Assembly (NCBI GenBank): GCA_950022295.1 | Contig: OX465598.1 | Coordinates: 61,178,001 to 61,242,000 of the forward strand | Length of the DNA stretch: 64,000 nucleotides | Reading direction: 5' to 3' | Origin: Bromus sterilis | Taxonomy: Eukaryota; Streptophyta; Magnoliopsida; Poales; Poaceae | Shown: positions 12,205 to 23,364 of the stretch, one piece after another | Layout: the number at the start of each line of letters is the position of its first letter | Position numbering within the stretch: position 1 is the first letter of the stretch | The notes under the pieces: model-generated | The model's input: the letters and a program-made list of their open reading frames with translations, nothing else | Databases searched by the model: none | What the model was told of the DNA's origin: nothing | Translations under genes and position numbers: made by a program

Positions 12205-12600
12205 TTCGGTGCCCGGGTGCATCTGCACCCGGGGAGACTAATTTTTTAAATAAATATGAAAAAAAACTCAAAAAATTCTATTTTTTTTGTGGTGAAAGGT
12301 GCTTACGTGCGAGATGTTTATGCAAATATTGGAGAAGCTCGGACATCTCGAGACTGCGCGGCAAAAAAGACAAATGTGCAATTTCTTTGAACGGCACTGT
12401 TCATGCACAATTTTGGGCTAAATTTGTCTTTTTTACGGCGAGATCCTTAAATGTCCAAAAAAGCTCAAAATTTAGACGAACATCTACCCCATAAGAATCT
12501 TTCGCCATAATAAATTTTGAATTTTTTTAAACTTTTTTCGTATGTCTTTTCGAGGATCTCTTATGTAGGAGCATATGAGCTTGAGCTCATCTTTAAATAT
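12205..12600. mobile_element. Foldback MITE-like element
   Basis: An imperfect hairpin is centred near 12395 (GAACGGCACTGTTC). The inner arms GGCAAAAAAGACAAATGTGCA and TGCACA..TTTGTCTTTTTTACGGC pair, and outer arms pair TTTTGTGGTGAAAGG with CTTTCGCCATAATAAA. Exact outer limits and a target duplication were not found. Confidence 0.6.
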
Positions 12601-13132
12601 CTGGACTAACAGATACATAGGATGATTGGAAATCAAGCTGCAAAAATAGAGATATACATAATGCAGGAAGATTCAGACTTCTCTACCCGCAAGTAACTCT
12701 TGTAGTATGTCCCAGAAAAAAGACCACAAAGAAAGACTAACTTCAAAAATAGCTTCTGAGTCATCCAAGTCATGCACTTGGCACACTTTCTCAATGTGTG
12801 TACAACTAACTAGTTTGTATGAATCGGCGTCTTTAATGCCAAGAATGCTATGCCTGTGAAAAGTGATGCAACCATAGCTTTTAGCAGCGAGAGATCATAT
12901 CTAAAAGCACTATAAATTCACATGAAGCTGGTATCGCTTGCATGTGCAATTGTGAACACAATGAAGAACTATATCAGAGAGGAGGTCATAGGTCGTGAGA
13001 TATTTGGGGGAACCAATATAATTGTTCTGTTGGTCTGCCTTCTATTCGTACAACAAATAAGAACTCAATAGTAGGTCTATAGATTTTGCATGCTTATTGT
13101 AGCGTGGCCAACACAAATATTATGGAAAACCT
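12601..13132. other. Unclassified intergenic DNA
   Basis: No open frame over 60 codons and no repeat structure was recognised. Confidence 0.35.
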
Positions 13133-13416
13133 CAAACGGAGCATACGGGCATATGCACCCACTAATTCGAAAAAGTAAAAAAAATGCAAAGCAATTAAAA
13201 AAATCCTGAAAATTTGTGAAATGCAACATGCTCATGCATGTGACGTCCGTGCAAAATTTTAGGTTTTTTTTTACATTCAATTTCCAAAAATCCATAACCA
13301 TCTTGATTCTTGATGAATAGTGCAGTTTTACAAAAACCCTCACAACCCTAAAATTTGTTATTTTTGAATTGCATTACTCAAATGTTTAAACTTCACGAAA
13401 TTTGGCATGGACTTCA
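13133..13416. mobile_element. Left half of a foldback element interrupted by the young Copia
   Basis: The left arm (CATACGGGCATATGCACCCA, then AATTCGAAAAAGTAAAAAAA) is mirrored on the other side of the Copia insertion at 21955-21990 (TACTAATAGGTGCAAATGCACCTACGG). The two halves come together when the Copia element and one CTTCA copy are removed. Confidence 0.6.
13412..13416. repeat. Left target-site duplication CTTCA of the Copia element
   Basis: CTTCA at 13412-13416 is repeated exactly at 21880-21884, directly outside the TG...CA ends of the two LTRs. A 5-base duplication is the normal product of Copia integration. Confidence 0.97.
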
Positions 13417-15131
13417 TGTTGGGATACGGGGCAGAAAACACAAATTTTTCACACCTGCGGTACCCGAACCCAAGATCTATGCTATGGCGATGTAAAGTAA
13501 CGGAGGGAATCGGTGTTCATACCTTTGAAGACCGAAAGTGGGAAACGTTCTTACGAACGTGGTTGGCGTAGACTCAGAACTACGACCTCCCTGTCGTGTA
13601 GAAGACCACCACCGGCGAGGATGACTCCCGGTAAACCTCCAGCGACGAAGCAGCACCACAGGTGTAATGCCTCGAAGGGATTATACACGTACGGCACAAT
13701 CGATGTTCCTCCCGGGCTCCGAACCAGGCGAGCAGCGGAAAGAAGACGGCTACGGATCCCGACTCCGGCAGAGCGACGGCCTGCCTTATGGTGGAGAACT
13801 CCAATCCTGGTGCAGACTCCAAACAAGGGGAGTCCACTTCCGGAAATGGAGAAGGAATAAGAAGGAGATCAATTGTTGTATGGAAAAAGGGGGGTCTACC
13901 CCTCTATATAAAGGCCAAGGGGGGGGTGTGATCCCTCTTCCCTCCCCCATGTGGGACTAAACCCCCAAGGGGGGAGGAGTGCGTCGGCCAAGGGGGGGTT
14001 GGGCCCCACCCCTTGGCGCCAAGCCCAAGGGGGGGAACCCCCTCCTCCCCTAATGGGCCTCTAAGGCCCATATAGCCTTTTTTCCATTATTTTAATTATT
14101 TAATAAGTTTTAAATATTTAATTCAGATAATTAAATAATAAAAACATTATTAAAACAATTAAACTTTATTTTGAACTATTCAAAATGTCCGGAAACCATT
14201 CCGTCCTCCTCCGGAACTATTCCGGTGATTTCTCCTATTTCACCGATTGATCCCGTAACTGTCCTATGCATCGATTGCCCTTAAGTGTAACACCCTAACG
14301 GTCCGGGAAACAGCAGACATGGTCGAGACTCTTCTCATGGACCAATGACTAGTCAGTTGGACCTGGTTACAATCCTTGACAGCCCCTGCGCTTCCATCGA
14401 ATGAGCTTCGATCGCTTTTGGAAACCGTTAACGATACGACGTAATCCCTTTGTTCTGCGGTACTTTGTTTGTCCGAGGTTTGATCGTCGGTATCCCACAT
14501 ACCGTGTTCACATCTCGTTCACGACAAACAACTTCTCTCGTCCATGATCATTGCATCTCTTGTGACCTAGTCACGTCCTTGCAAGGGGTTGATGCAATAT
14601 CACCGAGTGGGCCCAGAGTACCTGTCCTGTCACAAGGACTGACAAATCCCGCTTTGATCTATTAACATACTCATCAACCATCTATTTCGGAATACCCAAA
14701 GTGCTCCGTTATAGCCAGCATATTTCAGTCAGGCGGTGGGATACAAATCAAAGTCTCCTCATAGATCGTGATTACGTATGATCATTACGGTCTAAGGACT
14801 AAGCCATACGTTTCAAAGTCATAGCAACGCTGAACTATGTGACTCGATCACATTGCATTACTTTAGGTGGGTGTCTGTCCATCACATCATTCCCCTAATG
14901 ATATGACCTCATTGTCAATGGACTTAAGTGTCGCCATGATCAGGAAAGCTTGATCAATCAATTGCCCAATGAGATAGTTTACCCGAGTTAAACTACGGAC
15001 CATGTTTTATACTACACCTGTATTAGTATTTCCAAGTAATACAGTTATAGCACAGTATAAAACGTATTATGAACAAAACGGATATGTGACAAATATCTTT
15101 ATTAATTTGTCTCTAGGGCACATATCCAACA
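13417..15131 (-). repeat. 3' LTR of the young Copia
   Basis: 1715 bases with terminal TG...CA. On the plus strand it begins TGTTGGGATACGGGGCAG and ends CACATATCCAACA. Frames inside it such as 13551-13826 and 14264-14500 recur identically or nearly so in the other LTR and are not genes. Confidence 0.97.
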
Positions 15132-15150
15132 GTCTCCCACTTGCACTAGA
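15132..15150 (-). other. Polypurine tract of the young Copia
   Basis: Directly inside the 3' LTR, the minus strand reads TGCAAGTGGGAGAC, the purine-rich primer for plus-strand DNA synthesis. The same motif precedes the LTR of the old element at 4255-4268. Confidence 0.85.
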
Positions 15151-15162
15151 GTACAAATTACA

Positions 15163-18021
15163 CTAGTTTACATCAGGTATGTATCTAACACCAATGGTCT
15201 CTCGGTGTTCTTCAAACTTGCCCTGTAGAAGAGGTTTAGTCATCGGGTCTGCTGCGTTCAGATCCGTATGTATCTTGTGAATCCTAGTGTGTCCATCCCT
15301 GACGTAGTCTCGCGTCACATGGAACTTTCGGAGGATGTGCTTGGCTGTAGAGTGAGTTCTTGGCTCCTTCGCGTTAGCAATGGCACCCGTGTTGTCGCAG
15401 AAGATTCCCACGGGGTCAGTGCAACTGGGAAAGACGCCAAGCTCGATCACGAACTTCTTCAGCCACAACGCCTCGTTTGACGCTTCGCAAGCGGCAATAT
15501 ACTCCGACTCCATTGAAGATTGAGCGACGACTGACTGTTTGCCGCTCCTCCAGCTAATCGCGCCACCGTTCAACATGAAGACATATCCCGTCTGGGATTT
15601 CGAGTCATCTAGGTCTGAGCCGAGGCTTGCGTCAACGTAACCCTTTACGGTGAGCTCCTCATCAACTCCTCCATAAGCAAGAAAGAGATCCTTGGTTCTT
15701 CTCAAGTACTTAAGGATGTTCTTCACTACTGTCCAATGGGCCATTCCCGGATTACTCTGGTAGCGATTAGTCATACTAATGGCCAGCGCTAAATCCGGTC
15801 TGGTACATAACATAGCATACATGAGAGAACCTATGGCTGAGGCATAGGGCTTTGAGGACATCTCCTCCTTCTCTTTAGCTGTGGTCGGGCATTGAGTCAC
15901 GCTTAGTTTGACACCTTTTATAACTGGCAAGAGACCTCTCTTGGAGTCATCCATTTTGAACCTTTTCAAAATCTTGTCAATATAAGTATTCTGACTCAAG
16001 GCCAACCTCTGATTAGGTCTATCTCTATAGATCTTAATCCCCAGTATGTACGCAGCTTCACCTAGGTCCTTCATGGAAAATTGTCCATTCAGATATTCCT
16101 TCACTTCCTCTAAGAATTTCTTATCGTTCCCTATTAGCAATATGTCATCTACATATAACACAAGGAATGCTACAGAGCTCCCACTCAGTTTCTTATAGAC
16201 GCAGAACTCTTCGACGTTTTGGACAAATCCAAAAGTTTTAATGACCTCATCAAATCGAAGATTCCAGCTCCGAGATGCTTGCTTCAACCCATAGATGGAC
16301 CGTTGAAGCTTGCAAACCTTACCAGCATTCCTTGGATCGACAAACCCCTCTGGTTGCATCATATACAACTCTTCCTCAATGTTGCCATTTAGGAATGCAG
16401 TTTTCACATCCATCTGCCATATCTCGTAATCATGATATGCAGCTATTGCTAGTAGGATCCGAATAGACTTTATCATCGCTACAGGAGAGAATGTCTCCTC
16501 GTAGTCAACTCCTTGAATTTGTCGGAAACCCTTCGCGACAAGTCGAGCTTTGTAGACAGATAGGTTTCCGTCTGCGTCAATCTTTTTCTTGAAAATCCAT
16601 TTATTCTCGACGGCCTTGCGGTCCTCGGGAATATCCACCAAAGTCCATACTTTGTTGGTGTACATGGAGTCTATTTCGGATTTCATGGCTTCAAGCCATT
16701 TCTCGGACTCGGGTCCCTCCATTGCTTCTTTGTAACTCGTAGGTTCATCCGACTCAACAGCCGAGATTGCATTCACAAGCTGTCCGTAAAACTCAGTAGG
16801 TTGACGGACTCTTGATGACCTACGGGGCATAAAAGGTTCCTCTTTATTCTCATCATGATCATCATGAATGTCATGATCGTTATGAATGTCGTTCTGGCCA
16901 TTCTCTTCAACTCCCACTGTGGAAGATGGTTCCAGAACAAATTCCGTAGCCATTTCATCCAATTGGAGTGATTGGTCAGTTACTTTATCGAGGTCTATTT
17001 TCCTCCCACTCAACTCTTTCGCGAGAAACTCCTTCTCAAGAAAGTGTCCCGTCTTGGCAACAAACGTTTTGCTGTCAGACTTGTTGTAGAAGGTGTACCC
17101 ACAAGTTTCCTTGGGATAGCCCACAAAGATGCACTTATCCGCCTTGGATTCAAGTTTGTCAGGCTGTAGTTTCCTAACATAAGCCTCACAACCCCAAATC
17201 TTCAGGTGAGACAACTCAGGTTTAGTGCCATGCCATTCTTCAAATGGTGTTGTCTTTACGGATTTGGATGGTGCCCTATTAAGAATATGAATGGCGGTTT
17301 CTAATGCATACCCCCAGAATGACACAGGCAAATCAGTATGAGACATCATCGATCGTACACTATCCAATAGGGTTCGATTACGTCGCTCAGCTACACCGTT
17401 TCTCTGAGGTGTGCCTGCCGGCGTAAGCTGTGGTACTATGCCACAAGACTTCAGATGATTGCCAAACTCGTGACTCAAATACTCGCCACCTCGATCCGAT
17501 CGAAGGTGCTTGATTTTCCTTCCGAGTTGATTTTCGACCTCATTCTGAAATTCCTTGAACTTTTCAAAGGTTTCAGACTTGTGCTTCATCAAGTAAATAT
17601 ACCCATATCTACTCAAGTCATCAGTAAAGGTCACGAAGTAACGAAGATCATTGTGAGTGGGGACGTTCATGGGTCCACATACATCCGTGTGTATGATCCC
17701 CAATAAGACATCCGCACGCTCCATCACACCATTGAATGGAGTCCTTGTCATTTTGCCCATGAGGCATTGTTCACATGTATCAAGGGATCCAAAATCCAAT
17801 GAGTCAAGAAGTCCATCCTTATGGAGCTTCTCCATGCGTTTTACACCAATATGACCAAGTCGGCAATGCCACATCATCATGTGATCTTCATTATTCTTCA
17901 ATCTTTTGGCCTCAATATTGTTAACGTGACTCACGTCACCATCGAGATTAAGTATGAATAAACCATGCGACTCCGGTGCGTGAACATAAAAACATATCAT
18001 CCTTATAAATCGAACAACCAA
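15163..18021 (-). CDS. Copia pol frame: integrase, reverse transcriptase, RNase H
   Basis: This 952-codon frame encodes the replication enzymes of the element. In order: GAG-pre-integrase segment with HCRLGHIG near residue 52; integrase catalytic core with HTDVCGP, FTDDLSRYGY and NGVAERRNRT (the D, D and E region, about residues 110-220); reverse transcriptase with YKARLVAKGFRQ, WQMDVKTAFLNG and the YVDDILLIGN catalytic box (about residues 480-640, box at plus-strand 16139-16162); and RNase H with GYVDASLGSDLDDSKSQTGY, SSMESEYIAACE and HILRKFHVTRDY. No internal stop is present. It overlaps the gag frame by 74 bases in a different frame, so it is not read as one continuous gag-pol protein as written; plant Copia elements normally have one frame. 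The first ATG is only the frame start, not necessarily a real initiation site. Confidence 0.93.
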   Translation of the reverse strand: MVVRFIRMICFYVHAPESHGLFILNLDGDVSHVNNIEAKRLKNNEDHMMMWHCRLGHIGVKRMEKLHKDGLLDSLDFGSLDTCEQCLMGKMTRTPFNGVMERADVLLGIIHTDVCGPMNVPTHNDLRYFVTFTDDLSRYGYIYLMKHKSETFEKFKEFQNEVENQLGRKIKHLRSDRGGEYLSHEFGNHLKSCGIVPQLTPAGTPQRNGVAERRNRTLLDSVRSMMSHTDLPVSFWGYALETAIHILNRAPSKSVKTTPFEEWHGTKPELSHLKIWGCEAYVRKLQPDKLESKADKCIFVGYPKETCGYTFYNKSDSKTFVAKTGHFLEKEFLAKELSGRKIDLDKVTDQSLQLDEMATEFVLEPSSTVGVEENGQNDIHNDHDIHDDHDENKEEPFMPRRSSRVRQPTEFYGQLVNAISAVESDEPTSYKEAMEGPESEKWLEAMKSEIDSMYTNKVWTLVDIPEDRKAVENKWIFKKKIDADGNLSVYKARLVAKGFRQIQGVDYEETFSPVAMIKSIRILLAIAAYHDYEIWQMDVKTAFLNGNIEEELYMMQPEGFVDPRNAGKVCKLQRSIYGLKQASRSWNLRFDEVIKTFGFVQNVEEFCVYKKLSGSSVAFLVLYVDDILLIGNDKKFLEEVKEYLNGQFSMKDLGEAAYILGIKIYRDRPNQRLALSQNTYIDKILKRFKMDDSKRGLLPVIKGVKLSVTQCPTTAKEKEEMSSKPYASAIGSLMYAMLCTRPDLALAISMTNRYQSNPGMAHWTVVKNILKYLRRTKDLFLAYGGVDEELTVKGYVDASLGSDLDDSKSQTGYVFMLNGGAISWRSGKQSVVAQSSMESEYIAACEASNEALWLKKFVIELGVFPSCTDPVGIFCDNTGAIANAKEPRTHSTAKHILRKFHVTRDYVRDGHTRIHKIHTDLNAADPMTKPLLQGKFEEHRETIGVRYIPDVN

Positions 18022-19195
18022 TTGTATCGGACTTAAAAGAATAGTGGTCTCGCTTCAAGCAAGAACCACTCACGATGTTCACACTCAACGCGGGTACATA
18101 GTAACATTTATTCAGAACTAAAACCAATCCCGAAGGGAGACTAAGATGCTTCGTGCCGACCGCCAAGACTTCAATCTGGCAGCCATTCCCCACGCGCATC
18201 GTCACTTCATCTTTGACCAAGCGTCTCCTATTCCTTAGTCCCTGAATGGAATTAGAAATATGAGCGACAGATCCTGTATCAAATATCCAGGATGTGTTCC
18301 CAGCGCTTGTCAAGAGAAGATCAACAATATGTATATCAAATATACCTTCGTCTCTCTTGGCGACCTTGCCATCCTTCTTGTCCTTTAGATACTTGGGACA
18401 GTTGCGCTTCCAGTGACCTTCACCCTTGCAGTAGAAGCACTCCACTCCGAGTTTAGGCTTGGGTGCCTTGGGAGGAGCGGCAACTGACTTGCCATCCCTC
18501 TTAGGGCCACCTCTTCTGGCCTTCTCCCGTCTGCTTGACTTCTTGAAGTCAGTGGTCTTGTTGACCATGAAGACGGCGTGCTCCTTCTTGATCTCAACCT
18601 CAGCACTCTTTAGCATGGCGAACAACTCAGAAGGGGTTTTGGTCATCCCCTGCATGTTGTAGTTCAGCACAAAGCCTTTGTAGCTAGGGGGAAGCGACTG
18701 CAACACCCTATCAACCGCAAGTTCATCTGGAATCTGACATTCCAGAGCATTCAAGCGCTGAACGTAGCCAGACATTTTGACCACGTGCTCACTCACGCTG
18801 CCGTGCTCATCCATCTTTCCTGAGAAGAAGGCTTCAGAAGCCTCGTACCGTTCAGCCCTGGCTTGAGGTGCGAAGACCGCCTTGAGGTCGGTGATAATCT
18901 CATATGCACCCATCCTCTCAAAACGTTTCTGCAGCTCAGCCTCCATGGAGTAGAGCATGCCACTCTGGACAAGGTTGTAATCATCAGTCTTGGAGAGATA
19001 GACATTCTTCTCGTCCTGACTGGCATCATCTGCTGGTGCGTCACCTAACGCGTCCTCTAGTACGTATGCCATTTTGAGGGGAACGAGGAGAATCCTCAGG
19101 GTGCGGAACCAGTTGGTGAAGTTTGTCCCATCTGTTTTTAGCTTATCTTTCTCTAGGAATGATCCTAAGTTGAACGAGGGGCGAGGTGCTGCCAT
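17948..19195 (-). CDS. Copia gag-protease frame
   Basis: This 415-codon frame starts MAAPRPSFNLGSFLEKDKL and encodes the capsid-like protein that packages element RNA, followed by the protease. A retrotransposon gag region fills roughly residues 20-200. A CCHC zinc knuckle CFYCKGEGHWKRNC lies near residues 253-266 (plus strand about 18400-18440). The aspartic protease motif WIFDTGSVAHIS follows at about residues 304-315. The frame then leaves the pol reading frame at a run of five A residues on the plus strand (17988-17992) and ends 14 codons later. One base fewer in that run would make gag and pol continuous, so a recent one-base insertion or a sequencing error in the homopolymer is the simplest explanation; programmed frameshifting is a less likely alternative. 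Confidence 0.93.
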   Translation of the reverse strand: MAAPRPSFNLGSFLEKDKLKTDGTNFTNWFRTLRILLVPLKMAYVLEDALGDAPADDASQDEKNVYLSKTDDYNLVQSGMLYSMEAELQKRFERMGAYEIITDLKAVFAPQARAERYEASEAFFSGKMDEHGSVSEHVVKMSGYVQRLNALECQIPDELAVDRVLQSLPPSYKGFVLNYNMQGMTKTPSELFAMLKSAEVEIKKEHAVFMVNKTTDFKKSSRREKARRGGPKRDGKSVAAPPKAPKPKLGVECFYCKGEGHWKRNCPKYLKDKKDGKVAKRDEGIFDIHIVDLLLTSAGNTSWIFDTGSVAHISNSIQGLRNRRRLVKDEVTMRVGNGCQIEVLAVGTKHLSLPSGLVLVLNKCYYVPALSVNIVSGSCLKRDHYSFKSDTIGCSIYKDDMFLCSRTGVAWFIHT

Positions 19196-20152
19196 CTACA
19201 AGGTTGGATTCACAACGATACATATTTAGACTTTTGTTCATAATGTGGAGTTTCAATTTAATCTTAAAATTCTAGAAAGCTCCCACTTAGATAAACACCT
19301 CTCAATTTAACTAAGTGATTACACAATCCCAGCCCCCATACCTCCCCCGATATGTACGGCCCAGTATGCGAACCAGGTAGGCCTCTAAGCCAATCACATC
19401 AGGCATGTGACTCGTGCTCGACCTTTCGGTCTTCTGTGTTCCAGGCCCGCATCTACATACGTCAAGCCTGCCAATCGAACCTTGATGTTAGCTGTTCAGC
19501 AAGGCCATATCTGCATATGCCAGGCTCGCCCAACCCAACCTCATGCGAACTCCGTTGAATATGTAGGACAACTCCGGTATGTACGGAGCATCAAGCCATA
19601 TGGGAGAACCTTCCAGGTGGTGCCCATCAAAAGGGAGAACACAATGTTGGTATTGTGAGAGATGGTCCTGTTTCGTGCTACCGTCGATATATCTAGCATA
19701 CTAGCATAAAACAGGAAGTAAAACTTTAAATCATACAACCTATGATCCCCCTTCATGCAAAGCAAAGTTAAAACGCCTTTCTACTTTAGCTTGTGCAAGT
19801 TTTACGTGGCTGCTAGGGGTTTCGAAAGAGAGAACCGATTTCTATCCTGCGAAAAACATGCCACAACACCGTCTCTTATTCGTCTCTATTACACCCCTGT
19901 CGGGGCCCTCCGTTGCAAACATCTTCGCATCGCTAATGCAGAGAGACAGACACCTCCCCAGCCACTTTATATGGTACAAGCCATATGTCAAGCGTGGAAC
20001 CAGTCTCGCGTAAACGCGTAATGTCGGTCGGGGGCCGCTTCATCAAACATTGCCGCAATGCTCAATGAGTACACGTGGGAGGGTAACGAATGAAGATTCG
20101 ATGTCCACATCCTAGATGTGTTCTATCCGTACAATACATCTACGCATAGCTA
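19196..20152 (-). other. 5' leader of the young Copia
   Basis: About 960 bases between primer site and gag start, without a long open frame. Parts are shared with positions 1-310 of the window, the leader of the older related element. Confidence 0.8.
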
Positions 20153-20166
20153 GCTCATGATACCAC
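20153..20166 (-). other. Primer binding site of the young Copia
   Basis: Next to the 5' LTR the minus strand reads GTGGTATCATGAGC, matching the TGGTATCAGAGC complement of initiator tRNA-Met except for one extra T. This is the site used to prime minus-strand DNA synthesis in most plant Copia elements. Confidence 0.8.
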
Positions 20167-21879
20167 TGTTGGGATACGGGGCAGAAAACACAAATTTTTC
20201 ACACCTGCGGTACCCGAACCCAAGATCTATGCTATGGCGATGTAAAGTAACGGAGGGAATCGGTGTTCATACCTTTGAAGACCGAAAGTGGGAAACGTTC
20301 TTACGAACGTGGTTGGCGTAGACTCAGAACTACGACCTCCCTGTCGTGTAGAAGACCACCACCGGCGAGGATGACTCCCGGTAAACCTCCAGCGACGAAG
20401 CAGCACCACAGGTGTAATGCCTCGAAGGGATTATACACGTACGGCACAATCGATGTTCCTCCCGGGCTCCGAACCAGGCGAGCAGCGGAAAGAAGACGGC
20501 TACGGATCCCGACTCCGGCAGAGCGATGGCCTGCCTTATGGTGGAGAACTCCAATCCTGGTGCAGACTCCAAACAAGGGGAGTCCACTTCCGGAAATGGA
20601 GAAGGAATAAGAAGGAGATCAATTGTTGTATGGAAAAAGGGGGGTCTACCCCTCTATATAAAGGCCAAGGGGGGGTGTGATCCCTCTTCCCTCCCCCATG
20701 TGGGACTAAACCCCCAAGGGGGGAGGAGTGCGCCGGCCAAAGGGGGGTTGGGCCCCACCCCTTGGCGCCAAGCCCAAGGGGGGGAACCCCCTCCTCCCTA
20801 ATGGGCCTCTAAGGCCCATATAGCCTTTTTTCCATTATTTTAATTATTTAATAAGTTTTAAATATTTAATTCAGATAATTAAATAATAAAAACATTATTA
20901 AAACAATTAAACTTTATTTTGAACTATTCAAAATGTCCGGAAACCATTCCGTCCTCCTCCGGAACTATTCCGGTGATTTCTCCTATTTCACCGATTGATC
21001 CCGTAACTGTCCTATGCATCGATTGCCCTTAAGTGTAACACCCTAACGGTCCGGGAAACAGCAGACATGGTCGAGACTCTTCTCATGGACCAATGACTAG
21101 TCAGTTGGACCTGGTTACAATCCTTGACAGCCCCTGCGCTTCCATCGAATGAGCTTCGATCGCTTTTGGAAACCGTTAACGATACGACGTAATCCCTTTG
21201 TTCTGCGGTACTTTGTTTGTCCGAGGTTTGATCGTCGGTATCCCACATACCGTGTTCACATCTCGTTCACGACAAACAACTTCTCTCGTCCATGATCATT
21301 GCATCTCTTGTGACCTAGTCACGTCCTTGCAAGGGGTTGATGCAATATCACCGAGTGGGCCCAGAGTACCTGTCCTGTCACAAGGACTGACAAATCCCGC
21401 TTTGATCTATTAACATACTCATCAACCATCTATTTCGGAATACCCAAAGTGCTCCGTTATAGCCAGCATATTTCAGTCAGGCGGTGGGATACAAATCAAA
21501 GTCTCCTCATAGATCGTGATTACGTATGATCATTACGGTCTAAGGACTAAGCCATACGTTTCAAAGTCATAGCAACGCTGAACTATGTGACTCGATCACA
21601 TTGCATTACTTTAGGTGGGTGTCTGTCCATCACATCATTCCCCTAATGATATGACCTCATTGTCAATGGACTTAAGTGTCGCCATGATCAGGAAAGCTTG
21701 ATCAATCAATTGCCCAATGAGATAGTTTACCCGAGTTAAACTACGGACCATGTTTTATACTACACCTGTATTAGTATTTCCAAGTAATACAGTTATAGCA
21801 CAGTATAAAACGTATTATGAACAAAACGGATATGTGACAAATATCTTTATTAATTTGTCTCTAGGGCACATATCCAACA
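20167..21879 (-). repeat. 5' LTR of the young Copia
   Basis: 1713 bases, TG...CA ends, near-identical to 13417-15131. It should hold the element's promoter; on the minus strand a TATATAAAG-like word is not obvious, while the plus strand TCTATATAAAGGC at 20653 points the other way, so the start site is not assigned. Confidence 0.97.
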
Positions 21880-21884
21880 CTTCA
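21880..21884. repeat. Right target-site duplication CTTCA
   Basis: Exact partner of 13412-13416. Confidence 0.97.
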
Positions 21885-21995
21885 CACACATGACCATTTT
21901 ACATCATACAAAAAATCTGAATTTTTTGGTTTTGTTTACTTTTTCAAATGATGTTTGTTTTACTAATAGGTGCAAATGCACCTACGGTCACAAAA
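21880..21995. mobile_element. Right half of the foldback element split by the Copia
   Basis: Contains the inverted arm TAATAGGTGCAAATGCACCT that matches the left arm near 13146-13170. Confidence 0.55.
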
Positions 21996-22747
21996 TCCAC
22001 TCTAAAAAATTATATGGAAATTAATACTATTGTTGCCAGAAGTACAATATAAAATACTTTGGCATAGGGCCTTTGGTCAGGAGTACACACAGACAGTTGT
22101 CTACACAGGTGACAGCTAGAAGATGGCGCATCTTGTGATGAGTTTGTGGTTAAAGGCTGATAGTTCTAGTTTCCTCCTCCAACGTCGTCATCGTGCGGGG
22201 TGTCAGATTTGAAGTTCGATTGCGTCTCCGGGAACATGTTGCCCCGGTCTGATTCTTTCATCGACAATGGTTTGTCCTATGGCAAATTACTTTGGAGGTC
22301 CGAAAAGCTGCTAATCAGTGATAGAGCCGCGTCGAGCTCGGGTGAAGAAGTGATCTGTCTTTCTTCTTTTTGGTGGCTGCTACGATGATACCGAAGGAAA
22401 GGGATAATCGCTGGTTTGTTTTATAGGGCTACCCTATCTTTTCAGTTAAGATTGGTGTTTACGTACCATGTAACTTGATCTATATTTTATAAAGAAATGT
22501 ATTTCCACTCAAAAAAAAGTACAAGTCGGGCTGAACAATCCCATGTGTTCATAATATGCTAGGAGTTTTGTTTTTTCCAGTTCTAGTATAAGATGAAAAG
22601 GCGTGTAAAAATAGTGATGCGGAAGTTAGCAATTTGGCTTGCAAGCCCAGTAGAAGATTAAAAGTGCTATAATTGATTGAATAAAGGGGATGAAAATAAT
22701 AGGTATGCTGAATGATGAATTAATGCAAACAAAAAAATTGTCATCAG
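21996..22747. other. Unclassified DNA, with a poly(A)-like end near 22510
   Basis: A block at about 22190-22520 ends in TTATAAAGAAATGTATTTCC followed by CACTCAAAAAAAA, which looks like the 3' tail of a non-LTR retroposon. No reverse transcriptase is present, so the assignment is weak. Confidence 0.35.
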
Positions 22748-23356
22748 TAGGGGTGAAACCGGATCGGATTCAGACGGATAATCTCTATACCGTATCTTAT
22801 TCCATATTTATTTTTGGATTCGGAAGCGGAACAGATGTGGGTTCGAATATCGGATAATGCGGATTCGAATACCGGATTAGGCGAATTTAGACACGGTACG
22901 GTAACGAAATGGAATCGGATCGAAAACTAAAATTTATCATATTCATATATAAGAATATATAAATGATTTAAGATAAAATCGTACATAAATAATGAGCAAA
23001 TATGAATACTTACACGCTTTAAAAACACATAAAGCACTATATAGTATTAAAATAAATCAAATAAATCATAAAAAAAGCATATGTATTGTCTCCTAATCAA
23101 AGATATCATTCACATACTTCTACTTAATACTTAAAATTTGGCCCATCAATCGGATTCTGCAATTAAAAAGTCGGATTATTCGCTTAGAAAAAACGAATTA
23201 TCTTATTATGTCGAATATTAGCAATACCATGTCCTATACGGTATCATATCAATCAATTCAGGTTCGGATTTGGTTTTTGTCGAATGTAAAAAATCTATTA
23301 CCGTATCCTACAAAAACGGATTCGAGAACAGTTTCAGACTCAAATTATCCTAACTA
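22748..23356. mobile_element. Possible hAT-like non-autonomous element
   Basis: It begins TAGGGGTGAAACCGGATCGG, followed by repeated CGGAT/GGATTCG words typical of grass hAT-like elements with a TAGGGGTGAAA end. GTCATCAG (22740-22747) and TTCATCAG (23357-23364) flank it, matching at 7 of 8 positions. The right terminus is poorly conserved, so the boundaries are tentative. Confidence 0.45.
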
Positions 23357-23364
23357 TTCATCAG

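Larger units (their letters stand above)
13417..21879 (-). mobile_element. Complete, recently inserted Copia LTR retrotransposon
   Basis: Order on the minus strand: 5' LTR (20167-21879), tRNA-Met-type primer site, leader, gag-protease frame, integrase-reverse transcriptase-RNase H frame, polypurine tract, 3' LTR (13417-15131), all flanked by CTTCA. Integrase precedes reverse transcriptase, which defines Copia. By eye the LTRs differ at three positions plus two one-base length changes in G or C runs over about 1713 bases. The LTR start TGTTGG(A)TATGTGCCCTAGAG resembles Triticeae Angela/BARE-type elements; family naming is tentative. Confidence 0.97.

Noticed and set aside
15163..19195. An envelope gene in the Copia element
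   Set aside because: No frame remains between RNase H and the purine tract.
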